From positions 1 through 40,036 of the forward strand of contig JAQMWT010000630.1 of NCBI GenBank assembly GCA_029834535.1: a DNA stretch of 40,036 nt. The letters run 5' to 3'. This document shows, piece by piece, positions 9,734-20,230 of the stretch. Below the pieces are notes generated by a model, which was not told where the DNA came from, did no database searches, and saw only the letters and a list, made by a program, of their open reading frames with translations. Positions within the stretch are counted from its first letter, which is position 1. Each line of letters opens with the position of its first letter. Made by a program: the position numbers and the translations under genes. The DNA comes from Chrysophaeum taylorii (taxonomy: Eukaryota; Sar; Pelagophyceae; Pelagomonadales; Pelagomonadaceae).

Positions 9734-10672
9734 TCAAGATGGGGCCACACGGAAACCAGGGGGCGCAGTTGCATTGACAAGAACGCCCAGTGACCAGAGA
9801 AGCCACTGCTTGAGCCGATAAGGCCAGTCGCAGACGAGCGCCGGCGCAGCTAAACTCTGGCAAAGGGCGAAGCCGTGTTCACCAAAGGGGCCGATCTCGA
9901 GACTGGTCGCGGTGACGCCGGCCGCAACGAGACGCTCGAAGTAGACAACGGAGTTTTGGAAGTAGGCCGTCGGGTCGTCGGCTGCGTGCACCAAAAAGCA
10001 GGGCGGCGTGGCGCTGGTGACGTTGCTAACCTCAGGGGAGAGCGCGGTGAGGTTGTCGACGACGATTTCCCATGGGTAGATGCCCGCGGCAAAGTTGGGT
10101 CTACGAGAGACATCGTCGATCAAATCATTCGACTGATAGATGCGAGGGTCCCAAGCTGTCGATATGTGCACGGCAAGGTGTCCCCCGGCTGAAAAGCCCA
10201 TGAATCCGATGCGGTCGGAGCGCAACCCCAGCTCATCAGCGCGCGCGCGAACAAAGCTCACGCTTCGCTGCGCGTCCTGGAGGGGCGCCCACCACTTTGG
10301 AAGGCCCGGAAGCTCGGGACGTTCCGGAACGCGGTACTTGAGCACGAAGACTGCGTCGAAGAAGTCGAGGAGGCGTGTCGCGACGTCGAAACCCTCCTTG
10401 AAAATCGCAAGGTATTCGTAGCCGCCGCCCGGCGAGATGATCATCGACGCTCCCGAGGATTGCACGGTATTCTTGCAGTAGTATAGCGTGGGGGCGCTCA
10501 CGTTGTAAACGTGCGTCTCTCCGTCGCTCTCGACCCACGCTTCCGGCCCAATGCTCTCAACTTCGTCTGGTGCACCCCCGGGAAACAGCGTGATCTCGAT
10601 CGCCGTCGTGTTATTGCAGTTGGCCGACGCTGACGCTGCCCAAAGCGCCAAAACAAACCATCGCGTCGTCAT
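9734..10672 (-). CDS. Secreted alpha/beta-hydrolase, esterase/lipase-like
   Basis: 312-residue alpha/beta-hydrolase of the acetyl-esterase/BD-FAE type. It starts at the ATG at 10672 with a signal peptide (MTTRWFVLALWAASASA). The frame is open further upstream, but that part begins at a GTG and has no domain content. Seen motifs: an oxyanion-hole region PGGGY (81-85), the nucleophile elbow GFSAGG (159-164, Ser161), an acid in HAADDP (Asp232 or 233) and the catalytic His in GEHGF (His266). Potential N-glycosylation sites (NNTT, NVS, NLT, NVT, NAT) fit passage through the secretory route. The substrate cannot be read from sequence; carbohydrate acetyl esters or small esters are typical of relatives. 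No introns. Confidence 0.87.
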   Translation of the reverse strand: MTTRWFVLALWAASASANCNNTTAIEITLFPGGAPDEVESIGPEAWVESDGETHVYNVSAPTLYYCKNTVQSSGASMIISPGGGYEYLAIFKEGFDVATRLLDFFDAVFVLKYRVPERPELPGLPKWWAPLQDAQRSVSFVRARADELGLRSDRIGFMGFSAGGHLAVHISTAWDPRIYQSNDLIDDVSRRPNFAAGIYPWEIVVDNLTALSPEVSNVTSATPPCFLVHAADDPTAYFQNSVVYFERLVAAGVTATSLEIGPFGEHGFALCQSLAAPALVCDWPYRLKQWLLWSLGVLVNATAPPGFRVAPS

Positions 10673-10899
10673 GCTCTGAGAGCGTCCGTTACTAAAATGA
10701 CTATATGTGAGAGGGGGTCCACCGACGAGGAAGTGGGGGGGGGCTCTACGCGAAGAAGACCTACAGTACGTATCCACTCTCTGTAGGACATACCGAGTCG
10801 TATCGTCGGAGTTTGAAAAGGGCAATGTACTGGAAGCGCAAAGCTCGCGACATGCCATCGGCTCTGCTGGCGGTTCGGACGGCACGGTCGCCAAACAAA
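10673..10899. other. Upstream region of the hydrolase gene
   Basis: Probable promoter and 5' UTR of the minus-strand hydrolase. It contains a run of nine G residues at about 10735-10743. The adjoining sequence passes into decayed coding debris. Confidence 0.4.
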
Positions 10900-11666
10900 G
10901 CAATACGAAGCGAATCGAGGACACGTTTCTGGCAGGAAAAGGGATGCCGTCTTGGGATTCGTTGGACGAGGCGACGGCCTGCAGTACAGAGATGTGCCAG
11001 GAGCTAGCCCACTATCTGGTCAACGTGCACAAGTCCGAGGGGCCCGCGAACAGGGGCAAGGCTCCGCCGCATGGTCATCGACCTGCTCCAACTCGACAGC
11101 TCCAGTCCGGCCGAATTCCTGCCGGCTGGGTCGCTCTGGCCGATGACCGAGACCATCTTCGCCTCTGGTACGAGCAGCGCGAGCGGGCGGGGCAGGCATC
11201 GTCGATCATCATGAAGATGCGGGGCCATTACGACGCTGCCTTCTTTGGCGGAGTGGCAAATGCTCACGATGTCCTCGTCGCCTGGAGCCGGGCGCTCCTA
11301 GCTCGCTTCAAGTACGACAACCTCCATCTGACTGGGCGGTAGATCCCGGCCAACGCGCCGCCTCCTGCGTTGAAAGCCGAACTGGTGGAGCTTCGGGCGG
11401 AGGTGCGCGGACTGCGGTCGGAGTTGCAGCAGCTACTAGCCCTCGTGCGACCCAGCCTCGGCATCATCGCCGCCCCAGCCACCCCGTCGCCTCCAGTCGC
11501 CGCCCCGTCGTCTGCTCCCTTCTCTGCAGAAGAGGAGCTCGACCCTCTGCCGCCCTTTGTGAGTCTTTGGCAAGTACCTGAGGCTCCGTCACCACCGCCG
11601 GTGCTTCCTGCGACTTCGTCTCCGTCTCCTGCGTTGGGGCCAATTTCGTCCTCGATGCAGGGATAA
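10900..11666 (+). pseudogene. Frameshifted coding remnant, mobile-element-like
   Basis: The protein-like sequence only reads through if the frame is changed twice. The first piece contains GKGMPSWDSLDEATACSTEM and ends near LVNVHKSEG (about 10938-11040). The next is in another frame (RRMVIDLLQLDSSSPAEFLP, about 11066-11150). The third (LWYEQRERAGQASSIIMKM to about 11340) returns to the first frame and stops at 11341. After that stop the same frame continues with a Leu-rich coiled-coil segment (about 11370-11460) and a Pro/Ser-rich tail to 11666. The helical core followed by a coiled coil suggests a mobile-element protein, possibly the N-terminal part of a tyrosine-recombinase-like ORF, but no catalytic motif is visible. 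The family is unknown. Confidence 0.4.
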
Positions 11667-12780
11667 ACCCCGGGACCAGCTATGTTGTCTGCCCAGGGGA
11701 CTTTACTGGGGTGCTAACGCTATGGTATGGTGTCAAGTTGGCCTCCCTGCCCGCCCATCCGACGACCAGCATTACACCCCCCCGACCGATCATCGACTGA
11801 TCTCCATGGAAATCGAAGGAAGTAAGCTTCGGTAAGGCCAGTGCTGCATGCTATGCCCTCGCCAAAACCTGCGTAGAGCGCATCGCCGCGCGGACATGGG
11901 TGGAAGAAAAGCTGGCTGTGCCAACTTAACAGAGGCCAAGGTAGCCCAAGTTCGCCACGTCTATCGCGAGTAGGGAATCGCTAACGCCTTGGGCCGGGCG
12001 TGCCGTGCCCTCACCGCCCTCAGCCCTGTCGCCGCCTCGGGCAGCCACACCCAGGCCGCCCGCGCCCACCAGGACGTCACATTTCGTCGCACATACGTCC
12101 GGCGGCAGCGTGCGTACGCTCTACGGGCGGGGCCCGCCCTCTCTTCGCTACCCCGCGGCTCGGCGATGACCTCGACTAGGCCCCGCCTTTCAGGCAGCCC
12201 TCACGTCTTTACCCCGAGCACTTGAACGGGAATCCCACTTCCGCCTTCCTGGCACATCATGTCACCACACAACGCGCCAAAAGCCCCCGCACGCACCCCC
12301 CCACCTTGGCTGTCGACCCGCCAGACGTCCTTAGGCGTTCTGTGACCATATCCGCATCGCCAGATGCTCCGCGGAGCACTTCATCTGCCCCCTTCCTTGC
12401 GCGCGTATCGCGGTATAGCGATTTCATATGGCGTCGATATTGAGCTGTTTGTGTTCACAACGCTTTAAATGATAGCGTGCATACATACGCTGAGCCCGTC
12501 CCGTAGGCCGACATACGAGGCGTCTAGACTTGGAGTGTCATGGAGGCATCAGGCTGGTTCTTGACGTTGAATTAAAGTCCGCATTACACAGCTTCTTGGC
12601 ATAGTATAAGAAATTACATCACGCTCGTCGTGGTAAGACAAGGAGGCGGTGTTCCCCCGCGCGCAGTTAGTTGATTCGAAAACGCAGGGAGCTCGTCACG
12701 AGAAATTTCTTAACTGGCCACGGCACCCGTAGGAAAAGCACAATTCCGACTCACGCGTGTAAAAGGTGGCGCGTTGAGAC
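11667..12780. other. Intergenic, probable decayed mobile-element sequence
   Basis: No intact gene. Scattered protein-like patches occur in changing frames (for example around 11690-11790, 11840-11930 and 12300-12470), which suggests a continuation of the decayed element to the left. No terminal repeats or target-site duplication could be identified. The last ~200 bp should contain the 3' UTR of the ankyrin-type gene. Confidence 0.35.
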
Positions 12781-13464
12781 TCACGCGTCGCACACACACA
12801 CGTTACACATGTCGCACACCTCATTTCGCCTGTGATCAACGTGTTTCAATACACGTTCAAGGAAGTCAAAACGCACCATGCAAATCAACTGCCAAAGTTC
12901 GGGCCCTGCGCTGGGACTTCTCGACGGGCGAGGCTCTGGAAAAGCATCTTGATCTCGAGCCCAAGCGCGGACGTGAGCATGACTAGAACGGATGCAATCA
13001 GCCTTGCGCCAAGGGCATCCATGGGCACGCGCCCATTTTAGGACGTCGAGGTGGCCGCGCCACCCTGCGTAGTAGCATGTTTGGACGCCCCATGGGCACC
13101 CGTTGGCACGCGCCCACTTGAGGATCTCGATGTGGCCCCCATATGCTGCCCACGCGCACGTTCCTTCGTTCCACTCACAGCCGTTGGTGCGCGCCCATTT
13201 GAGAACTTGGATATGGCCGCTGTAAGCCGCCCCGGAGCATACCCGCGCATCCCAGGGGCATCCATTCTGACGCGCCCACTTAAGAACCTCGAGCTGGCCT
13301 GCCCGCGCAGCAAATTCGCACAAGTGATCACGGAGACAAGCGTCTTGATGGAGCAACCACTCGATCCACTTGATTGCGCCGAGCCTGACAAATTCTTCAA
13401 GCGTTTCGCCGCAAACCATTGTCGCCGATCCCGCAGCACGTATCATCTGGCGGTTTTCGTCCAT
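12781..13464 (-). CDS. Ankyrin-type repeat protein with 27-residue repeats
   Basis: 227 residues from the ATG at 13464; an in-frame TAG lies just upstream. Four tandem 27-residue units follow the pattern C..AA..GH(I/L)(Q/E/D)(V/I)LKWAR..GC(P/E)W, for example GHIQVLKWARTNGCEW. They are preceded by a more diverged first unit (GAIKWIEWLLHQDACL). Repeats of this form are common in stramenopiles and large DNA viruses of protists and are classed with ankyrin repeats; they serve as protein-binding scaffolds. The protein is short for the family. After the fourth unit it turns into unrelated charged sequence, so the array may be truncated or frameshifted. A 5' exon is possible because TTTAG just before the start could be a splice acceptor. 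It sits inside repeat-rich DNA. Confidence 0.7.
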   Translation of the reverse strand: MDENRQMIRAAGSATMVCGETLEEFVRLGAIKWIEWLLHQDACLRDHLCEFAARAGQLEVLKWARQNGCPWDARVCSGAAYSGHIQVLKWARTNGCEWNEGTCAWAAYGGHIEILKWARANGCPWGVQTCYYAGWRGHLDVLKWARAHGCPWRKADCIRSSHAHVRAWARDQDAFPEPRPSRSPSAGPELWQLICMVRFDFLERVLKHVDHRRNEVCDMCNVCVCDA

Positions 13465-14048
13465 CACCACGATCTAAATAAGCTTCCTTAATTGGAAAAG
13501 AACACGACAGCCTGTTTATTAACTGCAACACATATGCACCTAATGACTCAGAAGCTCTGTTTAAGCAGGCCGTTGATTTATTTATAGGCCGTTGCTTTCT
13601 TCCTGTTAAGATTTGAATACAATTGATTCGCGTTTCATTACGAGAATTTCAACATAAAATTACTCAAAATTTCAACCTAACTAACTTCAGACCTCTCCCG
13701 AGCATGGGAGCCAAGCCGGACCGACAGGAGCCAGTCCGGAATCACGGGCCTGTAGACGAGGAGCGCCGAAAGGTCGGTCGGCGGAGAGTGACCTTCAAGC
13801 TTGTCGCCATGCGACGAGGAGACCGTGATGCGACTGACAAAAAACTCGTCGATAACCTTCCGTCTTCGCCCCCCGGCCATACCCCGTCCCACTGCGAACG
13901 TTCCGGCTGCCAACCGGCCCGCCCGGGAGGCGAATAGGTGCCAACCTACGCCGGGAGGGCGGATGCCCTCGCAAGGCTCAGGATTCATGAGGCACCGTCC
14001 TCCATCGCAACCGCAGTCGGCGATCAGGGTAAGGGCAAGAAGATAATA
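13465..14048. other. Intergenic with a dispersed repeat copy
   Basis: AT-rich up to about 13680, then GC-rich. A ~40-bp segment (13676-13715) is nearly identical to 30871-30918. No gene recognised; open frames on either strand in 13680-14040 lack recognisable motifs. Confidence 0.45.
13676..13715 (+). repeat. Copy 1 of a ~40-bp dispersed segment
   Basis: TAACTAACTTC, then GACCTCTCCCG and GCATGGGAGCCA match 30871-30918 with about two differences. The CTCCC/GGGAG halves could pair as a short hairpin. The second copy lies inside the inverted-repeat-bounded element at 30.7-31.2 kb, so this copy may be a remnant of the same family. Confidence 0.6.
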
Positions 14049-14768
14049 TCAACATTGATATCCCCTTGTTACAACCGTCACCCTCGTCGAGGGCAGCACC
14101 GAGGTCGAATAGTTGATGGCGAGTCGATTGTCGGATGGCGACGTAGAGCTGGTGAACGAGCCGCTTCGGCGTACGCTGTCGGGGGTGATTGTCGGGAGAG
14201 TGGGGAGCGTAGAGGTTCGGGGAATGGGCGCGTTGTTCGAGGCGACCACGGGCATGGTCGGTGGTGTACGAAGTCTGCAGCAGGAGCCGCATACCCCGTA
14301 CAGGTTGGCTTCGGTCTCTTTTTTTTCCTGGAGCGCAAGGCAGCAGAGAGCAGCGTCGAAGCCGTGAGATTGGAGGTAGGTCTCGAGGGCTGTGCTGCAA
14401 CAGAGGCCGAAGGGATTGGTATTCGATACGGGAACGCGGACGTGGTCGTTTCCCACGACGTCGGCGATGATGGCCATGAGATCCTCGGCAAAGTTGAAGC
14501 AACAATGGCCGGCGTAGTCGAAGCCCTCCGGGTGAAGTTTAGTCTGGACGACCTCACCGATCGCGTCGCGGATCTTTTCGGCGGACGTGGCGCGGAGATC
14601 GATGTGGTGCGAACATCGGCGATATCGGAGCCAGAAGCCCCGATCCGGGGACATCTTGATGGCGCGCACGTTGCGCCATCTGAGGCGTTGGTTGGGGTCT
14701 GTCGTGTGCATGAAGGTCGGTCGCCGCCAGTCGGGACTTGCCGAGGCTGCCGCGGTCGAACAAGTCAA
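14049..14768 (-). CDS. Uncharacterised ORF, possibly mobile-element derived
   Basis: An open frame of about 239 codons whose middle part reads like real protein, for example IRDAIGEVVQTKLHPEGFDY followed by a Cys-containing stretch with FNFAEDLMAIIADVVGN. I recognise no family. The N-terminal boundary is uncertain: the frame enters from sequence that may belong to the tandem duplication just upstream (14873-15378), and the C-terminal third is low-complexity Ser/Thr/Pro. It could be a small genuine gene, an exon of a larger one or an element fragment. Confidence is low. Confidence 0.35.
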   Translation of the reverse strand: MTCSTAAASASPDWRRPTFMHTTDPNQRLRWRNVRAIKMSPDRGFWLRYRRCSHHIDLRATSAEKIRDAIGEVVQTKLHPEGFDYAGHCCFNFAEDLMAIIADVVGNDHVRVPVSNTNPFGLCCSTALETYLQSHGFDAALCCLALQEKKETEANLYGVCGSCCRLRTPPTMPVVASNNAPIPRTSTLPTLPTITPDSVRRSGSFTSSTSPSDNRLAINYSTSVLPSTRVTVVTRGYQC

Positions 14769-14872
14769 AGCCGTGGTGGACGTCGTTCGCGCCTCTGTAG
14801 AGTGGCGAAACTTCTGAGTGCCAGAATTTGTTTAGTGAGGAGATTGCATGGGACCAGAATTAGGGGAAGCGA

Positions 14873-15378
14873 GCAAAAGATGGCGGCGAGAAGCTCGGCC
14901 CCCGCGAGTCCGACGTCGTAGAGGCACGTCCGGAGCGATCGTTCCGTCGGGGCACGCTGGACGATTTGTGCTGCTGCTGCGTGGTTGGGTGCCATATCAT
15001 CGTCCCAACGACAACGAATCTTGACGAGGTACAAGGCATCACACCCCTTCTTTATTTTTTTTTTTCTGTACTTCTGGTGCTGACAAGAAGAATGGTTAGG
15101 GTTATATATCAACGGGAGGAGCCGGGGCAAAAGATGGCGGCGAGAAGCTCGGCCCCCGCGAGTCCGACGTCGTAGAGGCACGTCCGGAGCGATCGTTCCG
15201 TCGGGGCACGCTGGACGATGTGTGCTGCTGCTGCGTGGTTGGGTGCCATATCATCGTCCCAACGACAACGAATCTTGACGAGGTACAAGGCAACACACCC
15301 CTTCTTAATTTTTTTTTCTGTACTTCTGCTGCTGACAAGAAGAATGGTTAGTGTTATATATCAACGGGAGGAGCCGGG
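14873..15378. repeat. Tandem duplication, two copies of about 254 bp
   Basis: Copy 1 (14873-15126) and copy 2 (15127-15378) are nearly identical, differing by a handful of substitutions and small length changes in a poly-T tract (about 15050-15066 against 15306-15318). Both begin GCAAAAGATGGCGGCGAG and end at GAGGAGCCGGG. On the minus strand each copy carries a short protein-like stretch containing RAPTERSLRTCLYDVGLAGA. High identity points to a recent event. Confidence 0.9.
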
Positions 15379-15566
15379 TCGCTCCGAAAAGAGGGGGATA
15401 TCGGGAAGCAATTGGATGGGGTCAAACCTCATCATCGTCAACCAAAGACCCAATCCGATCATGACGGCACGCGCTTGAGTTTTTTCTTGGGGACCCTCGG
15501 GGACGCCGATGGCGACGTCGTCGTCGCCTCGTCGGGGTGTTGGTGGTGGTGACTACGAAAGGACCA

Positions 15567-15606
15567 AGTCAGTCAGTCAGTCAGTCAGTCAGTCAGTCAG
15601 TCAGTC
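15567..15606. repeat. AGTC tetranucleotide microsatellite, ten units
   Basis: Uninterrupted (AGTC)10. Read on the minus strand, it supplies the TGA stop codon of the ISWI gene at 15597-15599, so expansion or contraction of the array alters the sequence just downstream of the stop but rarely the protein. Confidence 0.95.
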
Positions 15607-15769
15607 GGAAAAGAAAGGAAGGAAATGAATGGAACGACGCACATCGGGGGGGCGTCGGCGCGGTCTTCGGCGGGGGTATGATCCGCAACATCGACCATCG
15701 GATGCGGGCGCTTGGGGTGCTTGGGGACGGAGGGGCCGTTGGGCGGTTCGTTACGGAGGGGGGGCTCCT

Positions 15770-15803
<34 letters not shown>

Positions 15804-18800
15804 GTGGTAATTGTTGTTGTCGTCGGGGAAGACGTCGCGCCTCGAGGAGGGCTTTGCCGGGGCGAGGCTGTCGCGTTTTTTTTTGAGGGGGAGCGGGTCG
15901 CGCTTGGGGAGGGCTGTTTTTGGCGACGAATGGAGGTCCGTAGTCGCGGGCGGACGGCACTTGGCCTCGTAGGCTCCTGAAAAAAACAACGATGTCTCTT
16001 AAAAAAAAAAAAAAGAATCTCTCACGTTTGATATCGTCGGACTCGGCGTACCAGGCTTGCTCGAGGTCGATGAGGATTTCGTCGGAGACTTCGGAGAGGT
16101 CGCGATCGACGAGAGGGTCGCGGTCGTTGTGCTGCTTGACGAGATCCGAGGCCTTTTCCGAGACGTAGGCGAGAAAGGGTGTCGCCGGGAGCTTGATGAC
16201 CGCGCGGGAAGCGGGGTGCGACGAAGCGCGATGCGGCCCCGTCGAGGTCCTCGGGACGCCGCCGAGGGTTTTGACCTGCGCGCCGAGCTTGGCCTTGGCT
16301 TTTTTTTTCTCGTCAAAGTCGTGGGCAGCGATCGCGTCGGCGACAGAAGCGGCGGCCCACTCGGCGTCGTTCCGGAGGAGGTCGGCCTGGATTTGGTCGA
16401 GGGTGCGCGCGTTATCGGGGGAAACGTCGTCGTCGCGCGCGCGCTTGGCCGCGCGGGCTTTTTCTTCGAGGGCCATGAAGTCGTCGGCCTTGCGCGCGAG
16501 GAACGAGGCGCGCGAAGCGAGGTCTTTGGGTTCGCGACTGAGCATGAAGTAGTCGAAGAGGAAGCGGTCGGTCTGCTGGTAAACGGCGGCGAGGAGGTCG
16601 TCGCCGTCGGGGTCGGCGTCGCCCTGGTCGTCGGCGGCGCAGAGGAGCCAGCGGTCCTCGGCGCGCGCGAAGGGTCTTTCGAGGTCGTCGACGTTGAGCG
16701 CGGCCGCGTTCGCGTCGACGATCGCGCGGTCGAGTGCTACTTCCCGCGAGCCGTACGAGTCGAGGAACTTGCGGAGGCTCGCGCGCGCGGCGGCGTTCTG
16801 CTCCATGGCTTTCTCCCCCTTTTTAATCGTCTTGAGCGCCTTGTCCCAGTCGGCGGGCTGGAACGTCGTTTCGGCGCGAGCCCAGAAGGTCTCGGCGTAC
16901 CGCTTCACTCGAGCCTCGTCGACGTCGAGGTGCCCGAGCGCTACGAGGGCGTCCGCGACGGCGGCGTGGTTGTCGCGACCGCGCCGCGACACCTCGCGGA
17001 CCCAGTCGCGAAAGCGCGCCTTGGTCCACTGCTGGAAGCCCGCGGCGAGGAGCTCGGCTTTCTCGGCCTCGACCGCCGGATCGAGGACGCCGGCCTCGCG
17101 GGCCGCCTCGAGCGCGACCGCGTCGCCCGCGGCCTCGAGCGCCGCGTAGGCGTCCTCCTCGATCTTGCCGATCTCGCGGAGCCGCGCTTGGTCGTAGAAC
17201 TGCCAGTCCTCGAGCTTGGGAAGCCGCCTCGCGACCGGCACGGGGTTCCGCTTGGCCTGCGCGCGGTCGACGCCGCCGTTCGAGAGGAGGGTCACGTTGT
17301 AGGTGGCGGCCGTCCGCGACCGTTCGCGCTTGTCGTTCTCCATGTCGGCGATGAGCGCTTGAGCGAGCGCCTCGTCGGCGGCGGCGGCGGCGGCGGCCGC
17401 GCGGTTCTCCTCCTTGGAGTAGTCGACGCCCTCGAATTCCTGGACGGTCGTATCGCCGTCGAGCCGAAAGTCTAGCATGTCCTCGCCCAGGTGCGCGTCC
17501 TGGAGCTTGTCCATCAGCACCTTGGTTTTCGCGCGGCCGCGGTCCAAGATGTGCTCGATGTCCTCGTCCGTCACCTCGCTTTCGTCCGACCGGAAGATGG
17601 CCGACGCCCCAAACTTCACCGCCTCGAGCATCTCCTCCTTGGAGGGACCCTGCGTCGTCGCGGACTTGCCCCCCGCGAGCCGGCCCTGCTGGACGACCAT
17701 CGCGTCGAGCTTGAGCTTTTTGTGCGCGCGCTCGACGACCTTCTCCTCGATCGTGTTGCCCGTCACGAGCCGGTACACGTTGACGGGCTTCGTCTGGCCG
17801 ATCCGATGGCACCGGTCCATCGCCTGGAGGTCCGCCTGCGGATTCCAGTCGGAATCGTACAACACGCAAGTGTCGGCCGTCTGGAGGTTGATCCCGAGGC
17901 CCCCCGCCCGCGTCGACAGCAAAAACACAAACTTGGTCGAGTCGGGCGCGTTGTACGCCTCGATGAGCTCGTCGCGGTCGTCGTACGACGTGTTGCCGTC
18001 GATCCGACAGTACTGGTACCTCCGCATGTGCATCATGTCCTCGAGAATGTCGAGGAGCTGCGTCATCTGGGAAAACACGAGCACGCGGTGCCCGCGGCTC
18101 TTGAGCTTCACCAACAGCTTGTCGAGGAGCTTGAGCTTGCCGCAGTTCTCGACGACGTGCTCGCCCATCGGGTCCAAAGTCCGGTCCTCGACGCCCTTGA
18201 ACAGGTACGGGTGGTTGCAACACTTGCGGAGCTGCATCGCGATGTTCGAGATGGCCGTCCGGCTCGCCGACGACTCGCCGTCCCCGCCGAGGCCGCCGCC
18301 GCCGCCGCCGCCGCCGCCCAACAGCAACGTCGCCTCGCGCTTGAGGAGGCTCCGGTACAAGTCCTTCTGGAGCGTCGAGAGACCCGTGAACAAAATCGTC
18401 TCCGTTTTGGGGGGCAGGCTCTTCTCGACGTCTGATTTGAGACGCCGGAGCACGAAGGGCCGAAGGAGTTTGTGGAGCTGGCCGATGATCCGCTTCTTGT
18501 CGTCGACGTCGTCGACGTCGAGATTGAACCACTCGTCGAACTGTTCGGACGACGCGAACACGTCGGGCAGCAAAAAATTCAACAGAGCCCAGAGCTCGTG
18601 GAGGTTGTTTTGGAGCGGCGTGCCCGTCACCAACAACCGCCTATCGCTCCGCAACGCGCGCGCCGTGCGCGCGAACACGCTCGCCTCGTTCTTGATCCGA
18701 TGGGCTTCGTCGATGACGACGAACCGCCACGATATCTTCTCGAGGTGAACCTTCTCCGCGTTGGCTACCTCGTACGTCGCGACCACGACGTCCCACTCTC

Positions 18801-20082
18801 GCCGCTCGGACGGCACGCCCGGCTTGAGCACGTCCTCCACGAACTCCTTGCGCTCGGCCTTGGTCCCGTGGAACCGCACGGCCCGCAGCGCCTCGGGACA
18901 CCATCGCTGAAACTCGCCGATCCAGTTCCCGAGCGTCGACTTTGGCGCGAGCACCAGGTGCGGCCCGCGGATCTCCTTCGCCTCGGCCAGCCACGCGAGC
19001 ATGCTGATGCACTGGAGCGTCTTCCCGAGACCCATCTCGTCCGCGAGAATGCCGTTAACGCCGTAGTGGTCCAGCCGGATCATCCAATTCAACCCCTCGA
19101 GCTGGTACCCCCGGAGCTTTCCGCCCGAGATCGTCGGCGGCTGCGCGAGCAGCACCGGCGGCCCGCCCGCGTCCTCGTCTTCGCCGTTCGACGACGACGA
19201 CCCCGTTTCCTGACGCGCGCGCCGCTTCGACGGCGACTGCCCGATAGACGCGCCGCTCCGCTCCTTTTTACCCGCAGCAGGTTTCGCGTCCCGGGCCACC
19301 CCAAAGTGCGAAAATATATCAGACTGCGCCAGCAAGTACTGAAGCCGCGCCGAAGCCGACGCCGCCGCGCGCTCGTGGAGCTCGTCGCGTTCGCGCGCGA
19401 CGTTCGCGTCCCGCTTCTCGCGCGCCTCCGCGCGCGCCTTCTTCTTCTTCATCTTCTTCTTCTTCTCGTACCGCTCCTCGCTCGACGCTCGCTTGGGCGC
19501 CACCGAGCGCTTACGGCCTCCTGCGGTCGGCCGGTCTCGACTCTGTTGTTAAAAGTGGTGGTGGGCTTACGTTTCCGCAGCACGGGCTCGAAGTCGTCGT
19601 CGTCGTCGTCGTCTTCTTCTTCCTCCTCTTCCTCTGCTTCTTCTTCTTCTTCTTCGACCACCTCCTCCGGAATCGCCGCCGCCCGCCGCGCGGCCTGCTC
19701 CTCGAGCGCCTGCTCTCGTCGGCGTGAGGGGGGGTGCCGGGCGGTGCTTGCTTGGTCGACAAACGCACCTCGGCGTCGCGCGCGGCCGATTCCCGTTCGA
19801 AGCGTCCCCGGTCCTCCGACGCGCGCTTCTCGTACGTCGCTTTCTCGTCCGCCGATAGCGTACGCCAGCCCTCGGAGATCCGCCTAGGCGTAGAAGGAAG
19901 TGGTCGTTGTCATCCTCCTCCACCCGGACAGACAAACAGAGACAGACAGACAGACAGACAGACCGACCGACCGACCTCATGCGCTCGCTCAATGTCTGTC
20001 CGTTGGCTTCGCGGCGGAATCTGGCGTGGCAGTCGCTCGTGAACAACGCATAGGCGCTCCTCGCCGGCGCAATCTTCGACAT
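15597..20082 (-). CDS. ISWI-type SNF2 chromatin remodeller with HMG boxes at both ends
   Basis: ATP-dependent nucleosome-remodelling ATPase. My model has five exons (20082-19976, 19883-19769, 19709-19571, 19520-16026, 15976-15597) with GT-AG introns of 92, 59, 50 and 49 bp. It keeps frame throughout and gives 1411 aa. Domains: an N-terminal HMG box (about 6-68; SAYALFTSDCHARF, GWRTLSADEKATYEKRA); an acidic Glu/Asp run; the SNF2 lobe with DEMGLGKT (about 281), DEAH (about 391) and GTPLQNN (about 420); a helicase lobe with STRAGGLGINLQTAD and HRIGQTKPVNVYRL; HAND (PKLEDWQFYDQARLREI); SANT (FQQWTKARFRDWVRE); SLIDE (about 990-1135); then a second HMG-like box (about 1231-1305) split by the last intron (WYAESDDIKR joined to AYEAKCR). 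HAND-SANT-SLIDE defines ISWI. A poly-Gly tract interrupts the ATPase and a poly-Ala tract lies near the C-terminus. The HMG boxes are unusual. Confidence 0.92.
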
Positions 20083-20230
20083 GGTGTGGTAGCGACGACG
20101 TGGCGCCCGCCCTCCAGGTGCTCGTGCTGCCGTCGCACGCGCCGCCTCAAATACACTATGGTGATGATGATGAAACGGACGCCAAGCCTAACGGACGGAA
20201 ATACATCGCTGGTTGTTGGCGCGTGGGGCG
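20083..20230. promoter_or_regulatory. Divergent intergenic region, probable bidirectional promoter
   Basis: 148 bp separate the ISWI ATG (-) from the PA/P4H-like ATG (+). Both promoters must share this space. No clear core element is visible by eye. Confidence 0.5.

Noticed and set aside
15751..15976. Poly-Gly C-terminus of the ISWI protein read without splicing
   Set aside because: Reading through the poly-T tract gives FFFFF followed by Arg/Gln-rich sequence. Splicing 15977-16025 gives a coherent HMG-like end, so the unspliced frame is an artefact.
18472..19887. A 471-codon plus-strand open frame opposite the ISWI gene
   Set aside because: It is the antisense shadow of GC-rich ISWI coding sequence; its Arg/Leu-rich translation has no domain motifs.
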